From: Lanius collurio
Lineage: Eukaryota; Chordata; Aves; Passeriformes; Laniidae
Direction: 5' to 3'
Assembly (NCBI GenBank): GCA_020086605.1
Contig: JACBWW010000008.1
Coordinates: forward strand, 22,593,959-22,657,958
DNA length: 64,000 nucleotides
The notes under the pieces are model-generated. The model had not been told where the DNA came from. It ran no database searches and saw only the letters and a list, made by a program, of their open reading frames with translations. The stretch's first letter is position 1. Every line of letters starts with the position of its first letter. Shown one piece after another: positions 50,489 to 63,480 of this stretch. The position numbers and the translations under genes are program-made.

Positions 50489-51151
50489 TGTAGAAAATCT
50501 ATAGGGGGCGATGTGCTCAGTCGGTTCAGGGATGATTTCTACAGTTCAAAGCAGCTCCTAGAACATGCAGTTTATTTGCAAGGGTCGTGGGTGCAGGAGC
50601 TCTGCCTAAGCTGCCACAGCTTAGAGCATGCCCCAGAGAGAGCGAGAGAGCATAGGAGTAAGAGGAAGAAGAAGAAGGATAAGAAGAATAAGAATGAATG
50701 GAAAAAGTCTGGTTACATGATATTATATCTCTTCCTATACTGAATATGGTAATATTACAACATCCAATCAATAGAAGACAGCAATCCTTATAGAATTTAC
50801 ATACAACCTATCAAAACTACTACATTACCATACTGTGTTATATTTTAACTCCTAAAACTATTTTCTAAAACTACTTTTTTCTTCCCTGCCACGCTGGCAG
50901 GGTCTCTCTGACTCTTGGACTTTTCTGTTTGCGGGAGCATCTTCTTCTTTGCTAAAGACATTGCTTAATCAAGGGAGATTCTCCTTCAGCTGGCTAGTTC
51001 TTTGTTTTTTGGTTGTACATTGACTAACAGCTTGGTATCTTATATTTCAAAGCTAGCTTTCATTTCTATTTCACTTACAGATTTTATATTTCCAGAATCT
51101 TTTGCCAAGCAGTCATATTTATAAGGTTTCCTTATTTCATCCTCCCCAACA
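50489..51151 (-). mobile_element. Solo LTR (ERVL-like), 663 bp
   Basis: The edges are exact: a 5-base duplication CTGGG lies at 50484-50488 and again at 51152-51156, and the element between them runs TGTAGAAAAT...CCCCAACA. Read on the minus strand it starts TGTTGGGGAGGATGAAATAA and ends TTTTCTACA. A minus-strand AATAAA at 50576-50571, about 80 bases before that end, fixes the orientation, and a TATAATATC about 150 bases upstream could be the promoter. A GAA-rich tract (50641-50707) lies between them. A 5-base duplication fits the ERVL class. No internal region remains, as expected after recombination between two LTRs. The text resembles LTRs common in songbirds as I recall them. Confidence 0.88.
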
Positions 51152-52764
51152 CTGGGGACATACATGCTGTCTCCTGGGCAGGACATACAGATCCAAAATG
51201 GATCAAAGGCACAGGCACAAGGTTTTGATCACTTGCAAATAGAATGGAAATGTATCATCCTCTGTTGTTTCAAAGCAGATTACAAGTAATTATGACATGT
51301 GGCACACGCATTGGAATTTTGCTGGCACAGGCCTCCATGAACGCTCCATTAAAAAGCAAAACTAGAATTCAGGCTCTATAGTTTTTAATATATTGGTTCT
51401 GAGCTTCTGCTGGGCCTGTTTTATTATATTCTGTTAGAGATTTTTCAGGCATGGCACAAATCAAAGGCCCCAATCTTTCCCTTGAAAAAATAGTTGGAGG
51501 CTGAGAGGCATTCCATTTACTGGGAAGTAGACTGACATTGGACGTCACAGCTTCAGCTAATTTAGATCCCTCAAGTTAAAAGCAGGCATCTATTATGAAA
51601 TTAATAGAATTTATGGTTGTCATGCCTTAGGTATCTAGTTTTGACAATTTGGCAGGTAACCTGGTACTTCACCTTCATTTTTCACATCATAGTTCTTGTG
51701 TCATTCTGTCCTGAAGTAATTTCTAAAGCTTTCTTCCTTAAGAGTATGATCTAGTGGCACAAATGTGGTGTTAGTGCATTTTTGGTGTGTAACTGTGTCT
51801 CACCTCAGTGCATCCAATTCAGTCTTCTTGTTAATTTCTTTACATGATTAACAGTTTCTATAGCTTAGAGTGCCTTAGAGCTCTAAACCCTTTAGTTTTT
51901 GCTAGCTCCTGGCGTGTTGGTGGTGGGTTTTGTCACTATCTTTAATAGATTCCCTTTATGCTGCCATACTCATCTCATTAGTTTGACTCTTTGACCCCGG
52001 TAGTGAAGATCTGTGATTTCACCTTCAAAAATGCCTGTTTCTATATGCAGTAACATAAAATCTGTTGCATTTCAGTTCAGAGGAGAAATATTACCACCAG
52101 CAGCTGTGGCAAAGTTAGACAACTGGTTCCTGAGACTCCTCTTAACTGGGAACTGAACTTAAATACTTTGCCTTGGCTTTACAGAAGACTGTCTCCCATG
52201 ACTATTGAACAAGCTCAGGGAAACTGCTTAGTGTAACTGGCTAAACTGTGTGCCTCAAGTGGGATGGTGTGAATCCCTCCAGCTTTCTAATTGAGAAGGC
52301 TTGAAGCTGGAGGAAGGGACCCATTCATTTTTTTCCCATAAATTTCTACATATATCCTTTTGGCTTTGTAAATAAAGTTAAGGCTGTTTCCTTCTGTACA
52401 TCACTGGCAGAGCTCAGAGAGCCAGACACTTAAATGGGCTGTCTTTTGATTCATCCCATGCTGATTTGGACCCACACTATTCCTTGCCTCTTCTCTTCTC
52501 TTGCCATTGTCTTTGAATCCAAACTTTTTCTCCTCTGCCAGAACATACTCATAGGAGGAGCACAAAGCATTGCTTTATAAAGGATTATTAACTTCCATTT
52601 CAGGAACTTAGCAACAACATTCCTTCTACCCCCTCACTGTCCTCTCTATCCAAATAATTTCCATGGCATGATTCTTCCAAGTTTTATAAGGTTCAGTCTC
52701 TCTTAGAAGTTTCATGGAAATGACAGGGGGTTTTTTTGATAATGTGCTGTGAATGTCTCAGAAG

Positions 52765-52790
52765 TCTTTCTGACTTCTAAGTCAGAAAGA
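52765..52790. repeat. Perfect 12-bp inverted repeat
   Basis: TCTTTCTGACTT and AAGTCAGAAAGA are exact reverse complements separated by CT. It could extrude as a hairpin. No flanking duplication that would mark a transposon end was noticed. Confidence 0.85.
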
Positions 52791-53849
52791 TTGTATTAAT
52801 AGCCCATTTTATATAGGTTAAAATAATGCATGGCAAAACTTGGACCAATGCTTATACCCAAGAGAAATTATCAAGAAGATATTCTGTGGTTTAATATGCT
52901 TTTACCTTCTTTACATACATTTCCCTGATCAAATTTGCCAACAATATTTTCCCCTATGTAAAGATATGTTGTGCTTATACTTCTTTTCTCCTTCCTGCAA
53001 TTTATTCATGTGCTGCCTTCCAGCATTACAGTCTTCTTTCACAGCCTCCCCTGAAAAGAAATGCTGTACATTTTTACATTGCAAAGCATTAGCATGTTGT
53101 ATCTGACTTAGAAATAACAAATAATAGTAAAGACTGTATGCAAGTTGATATAAATGAGCAAAAATACTCATAAATATTCCACATTAATAAATATGCCTAG
53201 ATTTACCGCATACCCCAGAAATGAGAGAGAAAAAAGAAGTTATGTGCTACAAAAACATTTCAGGCATTTCTGTATATTGTAAAAGAACATAGGTCAGGAC
53301 CACAGCATGCAGGTGGCAGAGGGTCAGTCCTTCCTGTGTTTTAGCATAGGATTTTTGTCCAACATTTTCTCTATATCTTACAAATTTTTTGACCTTCCTC
53401 TGTTGTAATTACTTTTATTCCTGACTGGTGTCTTTTGTATTTTCTGTGATCTCCAAAGAAATTCCTCTGGAGTTCCTTGTAGGCTTGACATACTGTACTA
53501 TGAACCATGCCCCTGAGTTCTTGCACATTTGGCAAAACCTCACATCTGCCTTCCTATTTCCTTCTGAATTTTTATACTTCAGTCAAAACAACTCATACTT
53601 ACCTTTCCCCAAAGAAATCAGAATTTACTTCTGCAGTTTCTCCCACAAGCAAGATCACAGATCTGAGGTAGGAAATTTGTAAGGAAAAGAAAGAAACAAA
53701 TAAACAAAAATGAACAGCAACACCTTCATGTAAATTATTGTAGTGGATGACCAGGACAGTAAGGGAAAAAATAGCTGTCCATGTTTGTTGTCCACTGTAG
53801 TAAAGTTCATCTCTTAAAAATAATGTGATAAGTAGGTGTCCATTACATT

Positions 53850-53874
53850 AAAAAAAAAAAAAAAAAAAAAAAAA
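53850..53874. repeat. Poly-A tract, 25 bases
   Basis: An uninterrupted A run on the plus strand. No clear retrogene body lies upstream. Confidence 0.9.
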
Positions 53875-56800
53875 GAAGGCAGCCTATTAATAAATAATTA
53901 CAAATAGTTGCAAATATTTCAGTCCAGAGGACTTATAGCCATGATTAACTATTAGTGCATATTCAGGTCTTCAAGCCCTAATCAGAGAGAAGGACACTTC
54001 TGTGATACTAATGAGGTTATTGCTGTACTATTGCATAGCAAACTAGGGCAAATCTTAGGAATGTTTTGGGTCTGAACCTTTAAAGCATCCTGTTGGTATA
54101 ATTCCACATACTTTCATTAAGCAATTAGAAGCAATATAATGAAGAAAAATCAACATATTGAAATATTTTAAGGTTCTGACATTTGGTTTCATTTCACAGT
54201 AGGATAAGAAAAAATAAGATCTTTTAAATAAGTATCATTTTGAAATGAATGTGCAATAGAAATACTTCACCAATAATAATTTTGTAAGCATATTTCACTA
54301 ACTGCTTATAAATCTTCAATTCTAAATAGAGCAAACCCTAACTGTCCTAAAGATAAATCAGAGCTAAGGGAGAATATCATAAACAAAGTATGCTTGTTTC
54401 TCATTATGGGACATATTTTGGTTTTCCCACTACTAAAAATTGGATAAAATATTATAAGCATTTACCTTAGTTGACAGCACATTGTTCTGGAAAGTTTGCA
54501 AATCTGCCAAACATTTCTTATTTATCCAGATTCTCAGAATAACATTTCTAATGTTTTTCAAAATTTTTTCATTTTCTTAATATTTCTGGAATCTAAAATC
54601 CTTTTGGGGAGCTAACTATTTAACTCAGTCTTGGTGAAACATAAATCCAGTCATTTCTAAAATACTTTACAGGCCTTTCTTTGAACATATTGTACGTGCC
54701 ATATAAGCAAATTGAATATTCGCTGTATATGTTAGATAAACAGGCAGATAAAAAAGCATCACTAGAATTTCTGTGGGTTTTGGTGCTCTGATGATTGGAT
54801 CACAGAATGAATTTTTGATTGATTCTTCTATTCTAAATTTATTTCTCCTAATTTTTTTATTTTATGTGCTTCTCATTCGGAGAGACATTTTACTCACCCA
54901 ATCTTTGTAAATTTGTGTAAAAGCTGAGTATGAAGCTAAGGCTTAAGGTAGATCCACTACTTTTCTGGTCTATGGACTATGAGGGAATATCCAGAGGGTG
55001 GTTAATTGTGCAATATGTGAAATGAAATTATGAACTAGTCACATGTAAGTATCACAAAACCGCTATTTTACTGTAAATCAATTCTGTCCTTATCCCTTAT
55101 TTACTGACTTTATCTAATCTACCAAGAGGACTCCCACTGAGTGAGGCTTACAGGATCATTTAATCAGATTGAATCACATATTTTGAAGACTTTGCTGGTT
55201 TCTAGTAAAACCTTGGAAAAATCCAGTTGTAATATATCTTCTTAAATAAAAGTAATATCAAGTAATTTAAAATTAAGAAAAATCCATTTGGTCTCACTTG
55301 GTTAAAATGGTTCAAATGGCATAGAATACTGTGAACTTTCTTATGTAAAATTTTACTGTCCTCTAACATTTTTCAGTCTTCATTGATATAATCAATGTAG
55401 GCAGAAGAGGCTGCTTTGCCGGATATTATAAGCATGCCTGATCTATTATTTTTATAGTAATTTTGATTATCTTATGCAGTTCATAGTCACTGTTTATTGG
55501 CATAAACACTGTACATGGCTTTTCCTCAGCCCATGCCCTTGAACATACTTCAGCCCACTTTGGATAATCAGCTAACTAGGTTCATTAATAATTAGTTTTG
55601 TATTTCATCATTATGCGCTTTGGCAAATAAAAAAAAAAAAAAAAAAAGACAGAGGAAAAACTATGACAGAAGTTCTCTCCAGTAGATTGTCTCTCTAGTA
55701 AAGTATCTATAAACTGCTCCAGAGCAATATGCTCATCTCCCATCTGGAACCATTTTGTCAAGTTGAAATGCTTATGGTCTCAGCAGAAGAAGTTTTTAGT
55801 GGGAGAAGGCATGCAAAGCCCTGAAAGTTTATCAGTGTGGAAATAAAAGTTGATATAATCTTTATCCACATCCCTGCTCTTCATGTTGACGAGTAAATAA
55901 AAGAGATTTCGTTTTTCAAATCCTTTGAGAACAGAGCCTTAGCTTTGCCAACATCTGGCACTGTCCATCTTAAATATAATACCTTAATACTGATTTTTAG
56001 TGTCAAGCACAGGTGCTGTGACTGACACACTTAATATATTCCCTCATGCATAATACTGTTTATATTTGAAGGTGTTATTTTGTGCTGAAACTAATTATTC
56101 AGACTAGATGATCTGTTATGTTACAGACACAGTTGAATGCTAAGGTGCTGTACTTCTTTCAGCTCTGCTGAAGAGGAGAAATCAGTGTAGACTAGGGAAT
56201 TCAGCCCATATGTGCACTAACACATTAAGGGGACCTGCTCTATTCTTCAGGCCTATCCCATCTGTCTCCAAGAAAAGCTCTGTGGAGAAAAGTACACAAG
56301 GATGGGGTGGATATACCAACCTCTTCACCTTTGTGTACGAGCCAGTAACAGCAAAACAGCTCTTTTACCCATATTATACCAAGAAACAGTAGCTTTGCAA
56401 ACACTATTCCTTCTAATATCTTTCATGTTCCTTTCAGTTCACTTACTGCAGAGTTTTCACCATATGAAATGGTGAACAGCATGTTTGCTTTTGAATCATA
56501 TGCTACCTACAGCTTCCACCCTGAGGAACAGAAAACTGGCTCATATTCCTGTGCCCATGGAAGAGTTCAAACAGTTAAATGGCTGCGAAGCAGATGCTGT
56601 GACAAAACTTTTCTTTGACACACATGTGCCATGGAACCACAGCCTCAAACATGTCAGATGTTTTGAACAAGCAGAAAAGATCACAACCAATTCTACTCCA
56701 AGAGATACAAGTCTCCCCTGTTTCACCAGTTATAGGACCCCAACTGGAGGCTTTGGTCTACAGAGGCTGGACATAGATACATCTTTCCCTGGAAGCCCCT

Positions 56801-59432
56801 AAAGTGTTGGGTGAAGGAGGAGGGTGGTCTGAGGGACTATAGACAGAGGGATCCTACAAATCAAGAACAATTTCTGGTAAATACATAACTGTCTGCAGGA
56901 TGACACAGGATTTTGAAAGAGGCTGAATACAATACAGGTATGGAAGTGGGTGATCTTGATGACTTCTCTGCACCAAATGTCTTGCAGACATGCAAGTATA
57001 GCTGCAGGGGAATAGACTTGATGGTTCAAGTCTAATTTCCACTGTGGTTGCCCATGTGTCTCAGATCCCTTACAGTTTGCAGGGGTAATCAGGTCACACC
57101 CACAATTTTCACAAGCCCTGAGAATTTTTCTAATATTGTAATTAGCACTTTCTGAACATTTGGACATTCTCCAAGCCACAGGCTCAGAGGCTTTCCATGT
57201 TATTTGTATGACCTGAGGCTGGCCTTGGAACCTTTAGCCCAAACCCTCCCTGGACACCTGTTTTCTCTTGCATGGAAGAGAGGGTGGGCAGAGCCCTCAC
57301 CCCTGCAACTGCATGCCAGGCCTAGAGGTTCAAGAAGTGAATCTGCATTCACACTCACCAGCTCTCTTCACTTTGTGTCCCTCTATGCCAGTGTTTCCTA
57401 TTCCCAATCAGCTCCTACAACAGGGAATAAACAAAGCCAAGTCATTCTATCTGAAACATGACAAGTGATCACCAGTCAGCAAATGCTGCTTCCCTGTTTA
57501 CCCCAAATTCTTACTGTTGTGTTGTCTCTGAAAATCTGCACTTGATGAAAACTCTGGCAGCTCAAGATAGTTCCTAGAAATGTTTTTCAGGAAGATCTAT
57601 TCTAGGAATACTTTATTTTAAGAGGTATGTGCAGTATAAGTACCTGTTTTATAGGTGGCTGTATTACTGAAGAAGACATGCAAGGTATATGTAGATAAGC
57701 AAATTTACCTGTGCTAAAAGATCCAGTTGCTGAGTATTAGACATCACTTTAGGGATGTAAATTGGTTGGAATATGGTGATACTTATATGCTGTAAATTTA
57801 TGAAGTAAAAGATTCAGGTCATTAAATCAGGTTAAATCTGGAAAAAAAAATTGGAAGCTGGTAATAAACAAATTATATGAAAACTGGACAAAATAGGAAA
57901 ATGAGATATTATCAGAGGTACAGATGTAGTATATTCAGTTACAGTGTGGGTGCTCTTCACACTCAGATTTTTAAAATATTTTTAAATTTGTCACTGAATT
58001 ATAAAAACCCCAACAAACAATACCAAAATCCCAAATTATTGAAAATACCAACCTGCATCCAAATACTCAGAAATATATACACATTGTTGTTATGTGATTA
58101 GATAATATCAGTGTGAGCAAAAGCTCCCATTAGAATCTTTATGTAACAAAAGAAAATAACTAATTTAAAATTAGTCTATACAGTAAACACACTTCAACCC
58201 ACTCATTGAAATAAAGGCATATTTTAAAACTAGATATTTGCTTATATAAGCAAATCTTCAGCAATAGGCTTGATAGACTTTTGAATTATGGCTCTGATAA
58301 ACCAGTGTTTATCCTATGCATCTTATTAAAAGCAGTCAGGCTAGATACTATACTGAATTACAGCCTGAAAAATCCCCATGGAAGTGGCTTCATTATATGC
58401 AGGCTCCAAACCAACACAGAACTTGTTTTATTGTATTTAATTCAAGACATTTATGAAGCCTAAAAAGATGTTTTCATTTGTATAGACTTAACAGCAATTA
58501 CTTTTTTAGAGAAGGGCACCCAAAGATGAAATCAGAATTGAAATCATTAATTTGAAAATATTGAAAGGAAAAAGATTTATGTCACAATTAGAGATTGTAT
58601 TCATGTATTCATGTATTAGAAGAAGAAAACTAAGGTTAATGAATATACCAAGCTCATATTAACAATATTTTCATTCTTTAAAGAGAACCTAGAAGACCAA
58701 CATTTTGTTGGAAAACTAAACTAAATACCTTTAAATTATTATGCCAATTATCTAAAATAATTAAAAATTTCTCAGACAGGCTATAATAGCTAAAAATGTG
58801 TATTTTCAGTCCTTTTCTGGTTACACTGGTCTAGTGCCTGTCATTACTTTACATTGAAATTTCATGAAGTAGTTCTACTGTCATATCTTGCAATGAAAAG
58901 TAAAAAAATTTAGGATTACTAAATAAGTAATTAATTTAACACCAGACAGTTCAAAACAAATGTGACTTTTTCCAAAAGTAACCTTTGTAGTTCTAGTATC
59001 CCAGGTCTTTTTTAGTCTTAGGATATGGAAATCTTGATTAGAAAATTTTATTCTAACCATTATCTCAAAAGTATATAAAACTAAAATTTTCAATATACCA
59101 AATTGTTTATATGGTACTCCAACATAGGGAGATAATAAAAAAATCATGAACTTTATCAGCTGGGTTTTTCCTTAATGAAAAAATTGCCAGAAGTTGGACT
59201 AAATGGGTTCTATTCACCTGAGATTAAGAACTAAATTTGCAAATTAACGTCAGTATGTCAAAGCTTTTATCTAAGAATATAAATACACAACTTATAGGAT
59301 TTTCAAAATTAGACACTCTTTCTCCTTTAAACCAATACAAACCTAACTTTTTAAAAAATCCTTCTGCCTTTGACAGTCTTTAAATAACTTGAAATATCAA
59401 GCCATAAGATTCTTGCTTAATTAAAGGATTCT

Positions 59433-59570
59433 AAACAAAAACAAAACAAAACAAAAAAACCCCACAAAAACAAACAAACAAAAAAAACCAAACAAAAACC
59501 AAAAAGACCAACAACAACAAAAAAACAACAAACAAACCAAAAAAAACACAAACAAAAAAAAATAAACAAA
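59433..59570. repeat. A/C-only low-complexity tract
   Basis: About 138 bases made almost entirely of A and C (AAAAC, AAAC and AAC variants), with one or two exceptions. It is similar in composition and strand to the tract at 9228-9394. Confidence 0.9.
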
Positions 59571-61394
59571 ATCAGAAAGCAAGAGAAAAGTTAGTTTACA
59601 TTTTATAGAAAAAGTAAAAAAAAAAAGGAGTGCAAATCAATAAGTTAAATGTAAAGTAAGAAGTTTGAAGAGCTGTCTGTAATTATGATCTTACCTAAAA
59701 ATAAAATTTTAAAAACAATTACTTCACTACCTGACTGTCAAGGCTTGTGTCCAAGCCTGCCTTTTGCTTAATCTTCTGATTGCACTCAGACCAGTATTTG
59801 CAATATCCTCTGCTAAGTGGGAAAAATATTATCACATCATGCAGAGGAAACACAGAACTTTTGCACACAAATTCTGGCAGGTTAAAATATTTCTCAGTTC
59901 ATCTTTTGGTTTTGATTATGGCCCTTAAAATTTGCTTCCAGCTTTCTGGTACCATTTTTGTTTCTATAATCAACTGCAGACTTGAAAGCAAGGAAAACTT
60001 GGTTTTGTCACATTTTTGGCTCCAGTGCTGCAAACATCTCTGTGCAGGTGGACCCACCCTGTTGAAATCACTGGGTCAATATAATGTTATTTAAATAATT
60101 CTGCTTTACTTTTCTTCCTTTTTTACCTTTGTGTGGTCGTTCTCTTCCTCAGAGAGATGGCCTTCACTGAGGAAAATGGTGACAGATGAGCAGCTGTACC
60201 TATGCCAGGAGATGAAGAAAAGCTTATGCTAAAGATTGGCCAGATTACACCAAACTGAGCTTTTCAGAGATAATAATCATCAGCTTCAGTGTACACACCT
60301 CGCTCCCATGGAAATCTACTCACTAATGAATGTAGCTGTCCTGAACTGTTTCGGGAACTAGAGGGTACCAAAACAAAGGCCTCCTGTAACGCCAATTATT
60401 TCCTCTGTAGCGGAGTCAGAAGAAGTGAGTGTCTACCTATTCCCACTGCCACAATTCACAAGCCCTTGTAGTTGTGAAAAACACACATAAACTGTCAGGC
60501 TGGGCGAACATGGCTTGTATAACTCTCCCTTTCCCCCATAGCTACCAAGATGAAATGACTTTGACCAGAGGAGCATGGAGTTACACCCTTATGCACCTGG
60601 TAGAGTTTGTTAGATGTTGCCTAGCAAATCCAAGGCATATATATGGAAAGCCAGGAAGATGGATTACTGCAGTCATGGATTTTAGTTACAATTAATACCC
60701 AAAGACAGCTACTAGCTTTGTAATACTTCTAGGCCCCAACTTGAACTACCTTTGAAAATGCTTTGTAAAGCCCTTTGGAGACTCTTGTTTAGAGTCTTTA
60801 ATTATTTACATATATTTTTTCTCTTAGTAAAGTTTAGTCAAGCACCACTTCAGATATTATAGCTCATAAGCTTTTATTTTGCCAGGAAAAATCTTCATAT
60901 TTGTGAACTCTGTGACTAAACAAGAAGTCAAAAAAACTCAATGCATATTGCTGCTCTGATTTAATTTAAGAAGATTAAAAGTTACTTTAGGAAATCCACC
61001 TTGTTGGTTGATCTGTTAGAAGGAACCTACTCCTACTACAGATAATGCAAATCAAACAGAACGTGGGAAAAAAGCACACACACGTGCTGAAATCAGGGCT
61101 CATCTCTAGTCCCTGGATGTTCCAGGCTGTCATAAAAGCAGTATCTGCATACAATGGGATGAGCTGAAGAACAAGTTCTTTATGTGGGGTTTAAAGCATT
61201 TTGACAGTGTGTGAATCCAGGTTTTCCACAACTTCTGTCTGTTGGGTGCCCAGTTAGAAAGAGGCACCGTAGCTGGTACTGTTCCTTTGTAGCAAAGGTG
61301 GCCAATGGTACACTGGGCTGCTTTAGGAGAGGTGTTGCTAGGGCCAAAAGAAGTGACCCTTCCCCACTACTGGGCATTGGTGTGGTGACCTAAA
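59571..61394. other. Non-coding DNA
   Basis: No supported feature. The 104-codon frame at 59780-60094 has no recognisable domain. Confidence 0.5.
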
Positions 61395-61885
61395 GAGTGC
61401 TGGGTCCAGTGCTGGGCTCTCTAGTACAAAAGAGAGATGGAGATACACTGAAGATGAAATCCAGCAAAGAGCTTCAAAAATGATTAAGGGACTAGAGAAC
61501 CTTCCCTAAAGGAAAATTCTGAGAGGGCTAGGACTGTTCAGTCGACCAGAAAGCAAGCTCAGGGCAGATTGCATCTTGGTTTACAAATATCTGAAGGAAA
61601 GATATAGAGATGATGGAACTGAACTCTTTCCAGAGGTGTCCATTTCGCAGGACAAAAGGCAATGGGAAAATATTGAAACAGGAGATTCCAAATGAGCCAC
61701 AGGAAAGATTTGTTAGTGAGAGGGTGACTGAGCATTGCCATAGGTTGCCGAGAAGTTGTGGGATCACCAGTCTTGAAGAACTTCAAAAAATATCAGGAGA
61801 CAGTCATGGGCAAGTGGCTGGGCAAGAAGCTCTAGGTAGTCCTGATTCTGCAATGATTTGGGATCAGAAAGTCTCCACAGGTCTC
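61395..61885 (+). mobile_element. CR1 LINE 3' region (ORF2 C-terminal part and UTR)
   Basis: Sense-orientation CR1 text runs for almost 500 bases: GTGCTGGGTCCAGTGCTGGG, ATGATTAAGGGACTAGAGAA, GAGGGCTAGGACTGTTCAGT, TTTACAAATATCTGAAGG, GACAAAAGGCAATGGGAAAA, GAGGGTGACTGAGCATTGCC and ATAGGTTGCCGAGAAGTTGT. It has decayed frames and no octamer tail at its right end. Confidence 0.88.
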
Positions 61886-62204
61886 CAACAGCATTAAGTG
61901 CTCTGTCATCTCTGTGCATTTCCCACCACAGACACTTCTTACACCATCAGGTCCTTCTGCTCAGGCAACCAGCCTGTGCTTAAACCCTAAACCTACCATA
62001 AGGCACAGCCATGTGATGGCAGTCAGAGTCCTACAAAGCAGGACCTTTCTCCCCTTGATGTGGTTGTCTTCCTCAGTGAGAGGTGGGACTAGGCAGACCA
62101 GAGGAGGAGCCCACTGCAGCAGCAATGGCAGTGGTTGTGGAAGTGACGGTGGGGCCAGCTTTGCCTATGTGACTTTTGCTTTCCCTCTTAAACTGCTTTT
62201 ATGT

Positions 62205-62318
62205 TTTCCTCAGCCACAGGTTTTTCTCACCTTTAGCCCTTCAGTCCTCTCCCCCACCAAGCAGTGAGTGAGCAGCAGTGTGGCACAGAGCTCCTGGCTA
62301 GGGGTTAAAGCATGACAT
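62205..62318. mobile_element. Possible avian LTR-derived fragment
   Basis: AGTGAGTGAGCAGCAGTGTG followed by CTCCTGGCTAGGGGTTAAAG and ending CATGACA resembles, from memory, the terminal part of LTR repeats common in birds. No flanking duplication was found. Low certainty. Confidence 0.3.
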
Positions 62319-62849
62319 GGATCCACCATGGCTATCCAAGGACTGCGAACCCAGTGCAGCCATGGAGTACACTCACACAGAAGGCACCTCATGTACCACA
62401 CCTGCCTTCATGCTCACATTGTGCTCAGGGCTCCTTTGGGCACACCCACAGTCTCAGCTTTGGGGAGAGCACCATCTCTGGGTGCTGAGCTAAGGACACC
62501 CCTTCCCATGCTCCTGTTCCCACTGCCCTGCTGTAGGGTGCTGGGTGTTCTGCATGGTGACTGTCCCCAGGCCACAAGCCCTACTGAACAATTCTGGTGA
62601 GTTCTTCTGACTTTGTTGACCACTTCCTCCTTCAGGTACACCTTTTGTGATTCTGTGATTCCATGTTTGGGAAGGAATAAACCTCCGCTTGTCTTATGAT
62701 ATGTTCTTCTGTAAGCAATTATGGTAAATTCCTGAATGGGAAGCTCTTTTCAGAGAGTTCAACTTCACAGAGATCTACTGCAAATACCATACTTCTATGA
62801 CTAGTCTGGCAAATTCCTGAAGTTTATTGTCACAGGTACTCAGTAAGCC
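62319..62849. other. Moderately GC-rich non-coding stretch
   Basis: No gene seen. GTGATTCTGTGATTCCATG at about 62647-62665 looks like a plus-strand CR1 octamer tail, but no clear CR1 body precedes it. Confidence 0.4.
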
Positions 62850-63480
62850 AAGTAGGAATGTTGCCCTCCTAATTTTGCTGTTGCTCAGTAGAGAAGGACT
62901 TCTGGGGGCTGTGATGATAGGTGGCTGTCTTGGCCACAGTGGTGACAAAATAGTTAATTTTAATCTTTTCAGTGTAATGAGAAAAAGAGGTAATCAGAGT
63001 GATTACCCGTGATTTTAAAAGGATAGGCTTCAAGCTACTCAGGGAGCTACTTAGCAGTGCCCCAATGGAATCTGTCTCTCAGGGCTTATGTGTCAATGAG
63101 TGCCAGTCAGTTCTTAAGAAGCACTTTTTAAAAGCACAGGAGCAGGCAATCCATAGTGTCCAATATCAGGCTGAAAAAGGAACTTATGTTGAAACTCAAG
63201 AGGGAAAGGAAATCACATGTGTGGAAGTAAGGTCAGGAAAGAAATTTTTGAATTTTTGAAGGAAAGTTGCTGAGCTGTGGTTCATACATTCTGGGAGAAG
63301 ATATGAAAGACCAAAGCTCAATTAAGAGTTGAGACTGGCCAGTGTTGTGTCAGACATCAAGGTCTTTTTAATACACATTAATAGTAAATAGGTCTAAGGA
63401 AAAATTGGGAGGATATTTGTTTAAGATGATCACCTGGCAAATCAGGATGAAGAAAAAGTGAAGCCATTCTGTGATTCCCC
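62850..63480 (+). mobile_element. CR1 LINE ORF2 fragment (endonuclease-RT linker)
   Basis: Broken frames on the plus strand line up with the part of CR1 ORF2 between endonuclease and reverse transcriptase: GGCLGHSGDKIVNFNLFSVM (within 62827-63012), then FKLLRELLSSAPMESVSQGL and KKHFLKAQEQA (within 62999-63259), then, frameshifted, LRLASVVSDIKVFLIHINSK (about 63327-63386). Several stops and shifts make it a dead copy. The right limit is uncertain because another repeat begins near 63470-63545. Confidence 0.75.

Larger units (their letters stand above)
51157..59432. other. Non-coding DNA
   Basis: About 8.3 kb with no recognised gene. It contains a perfect 26-base inverted repeat (52765-52790), poly-A tracts (53850-53874 and 55628-55647) and a 105-codon plus-strand frame (56485-56802) without recognisable features. 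Confidence 0.5.

Noticed and set aside
53850..53874. Poly-A runs as possible processed pseudogene tails
   Set aside because: No cDNA-like body or target duplication seen next to these runs.
56485..56802. 105-codon plus-strand frame
   Set aside because: No domain, signal or splice context; length is within chance expectation for 64 kb in six frames.
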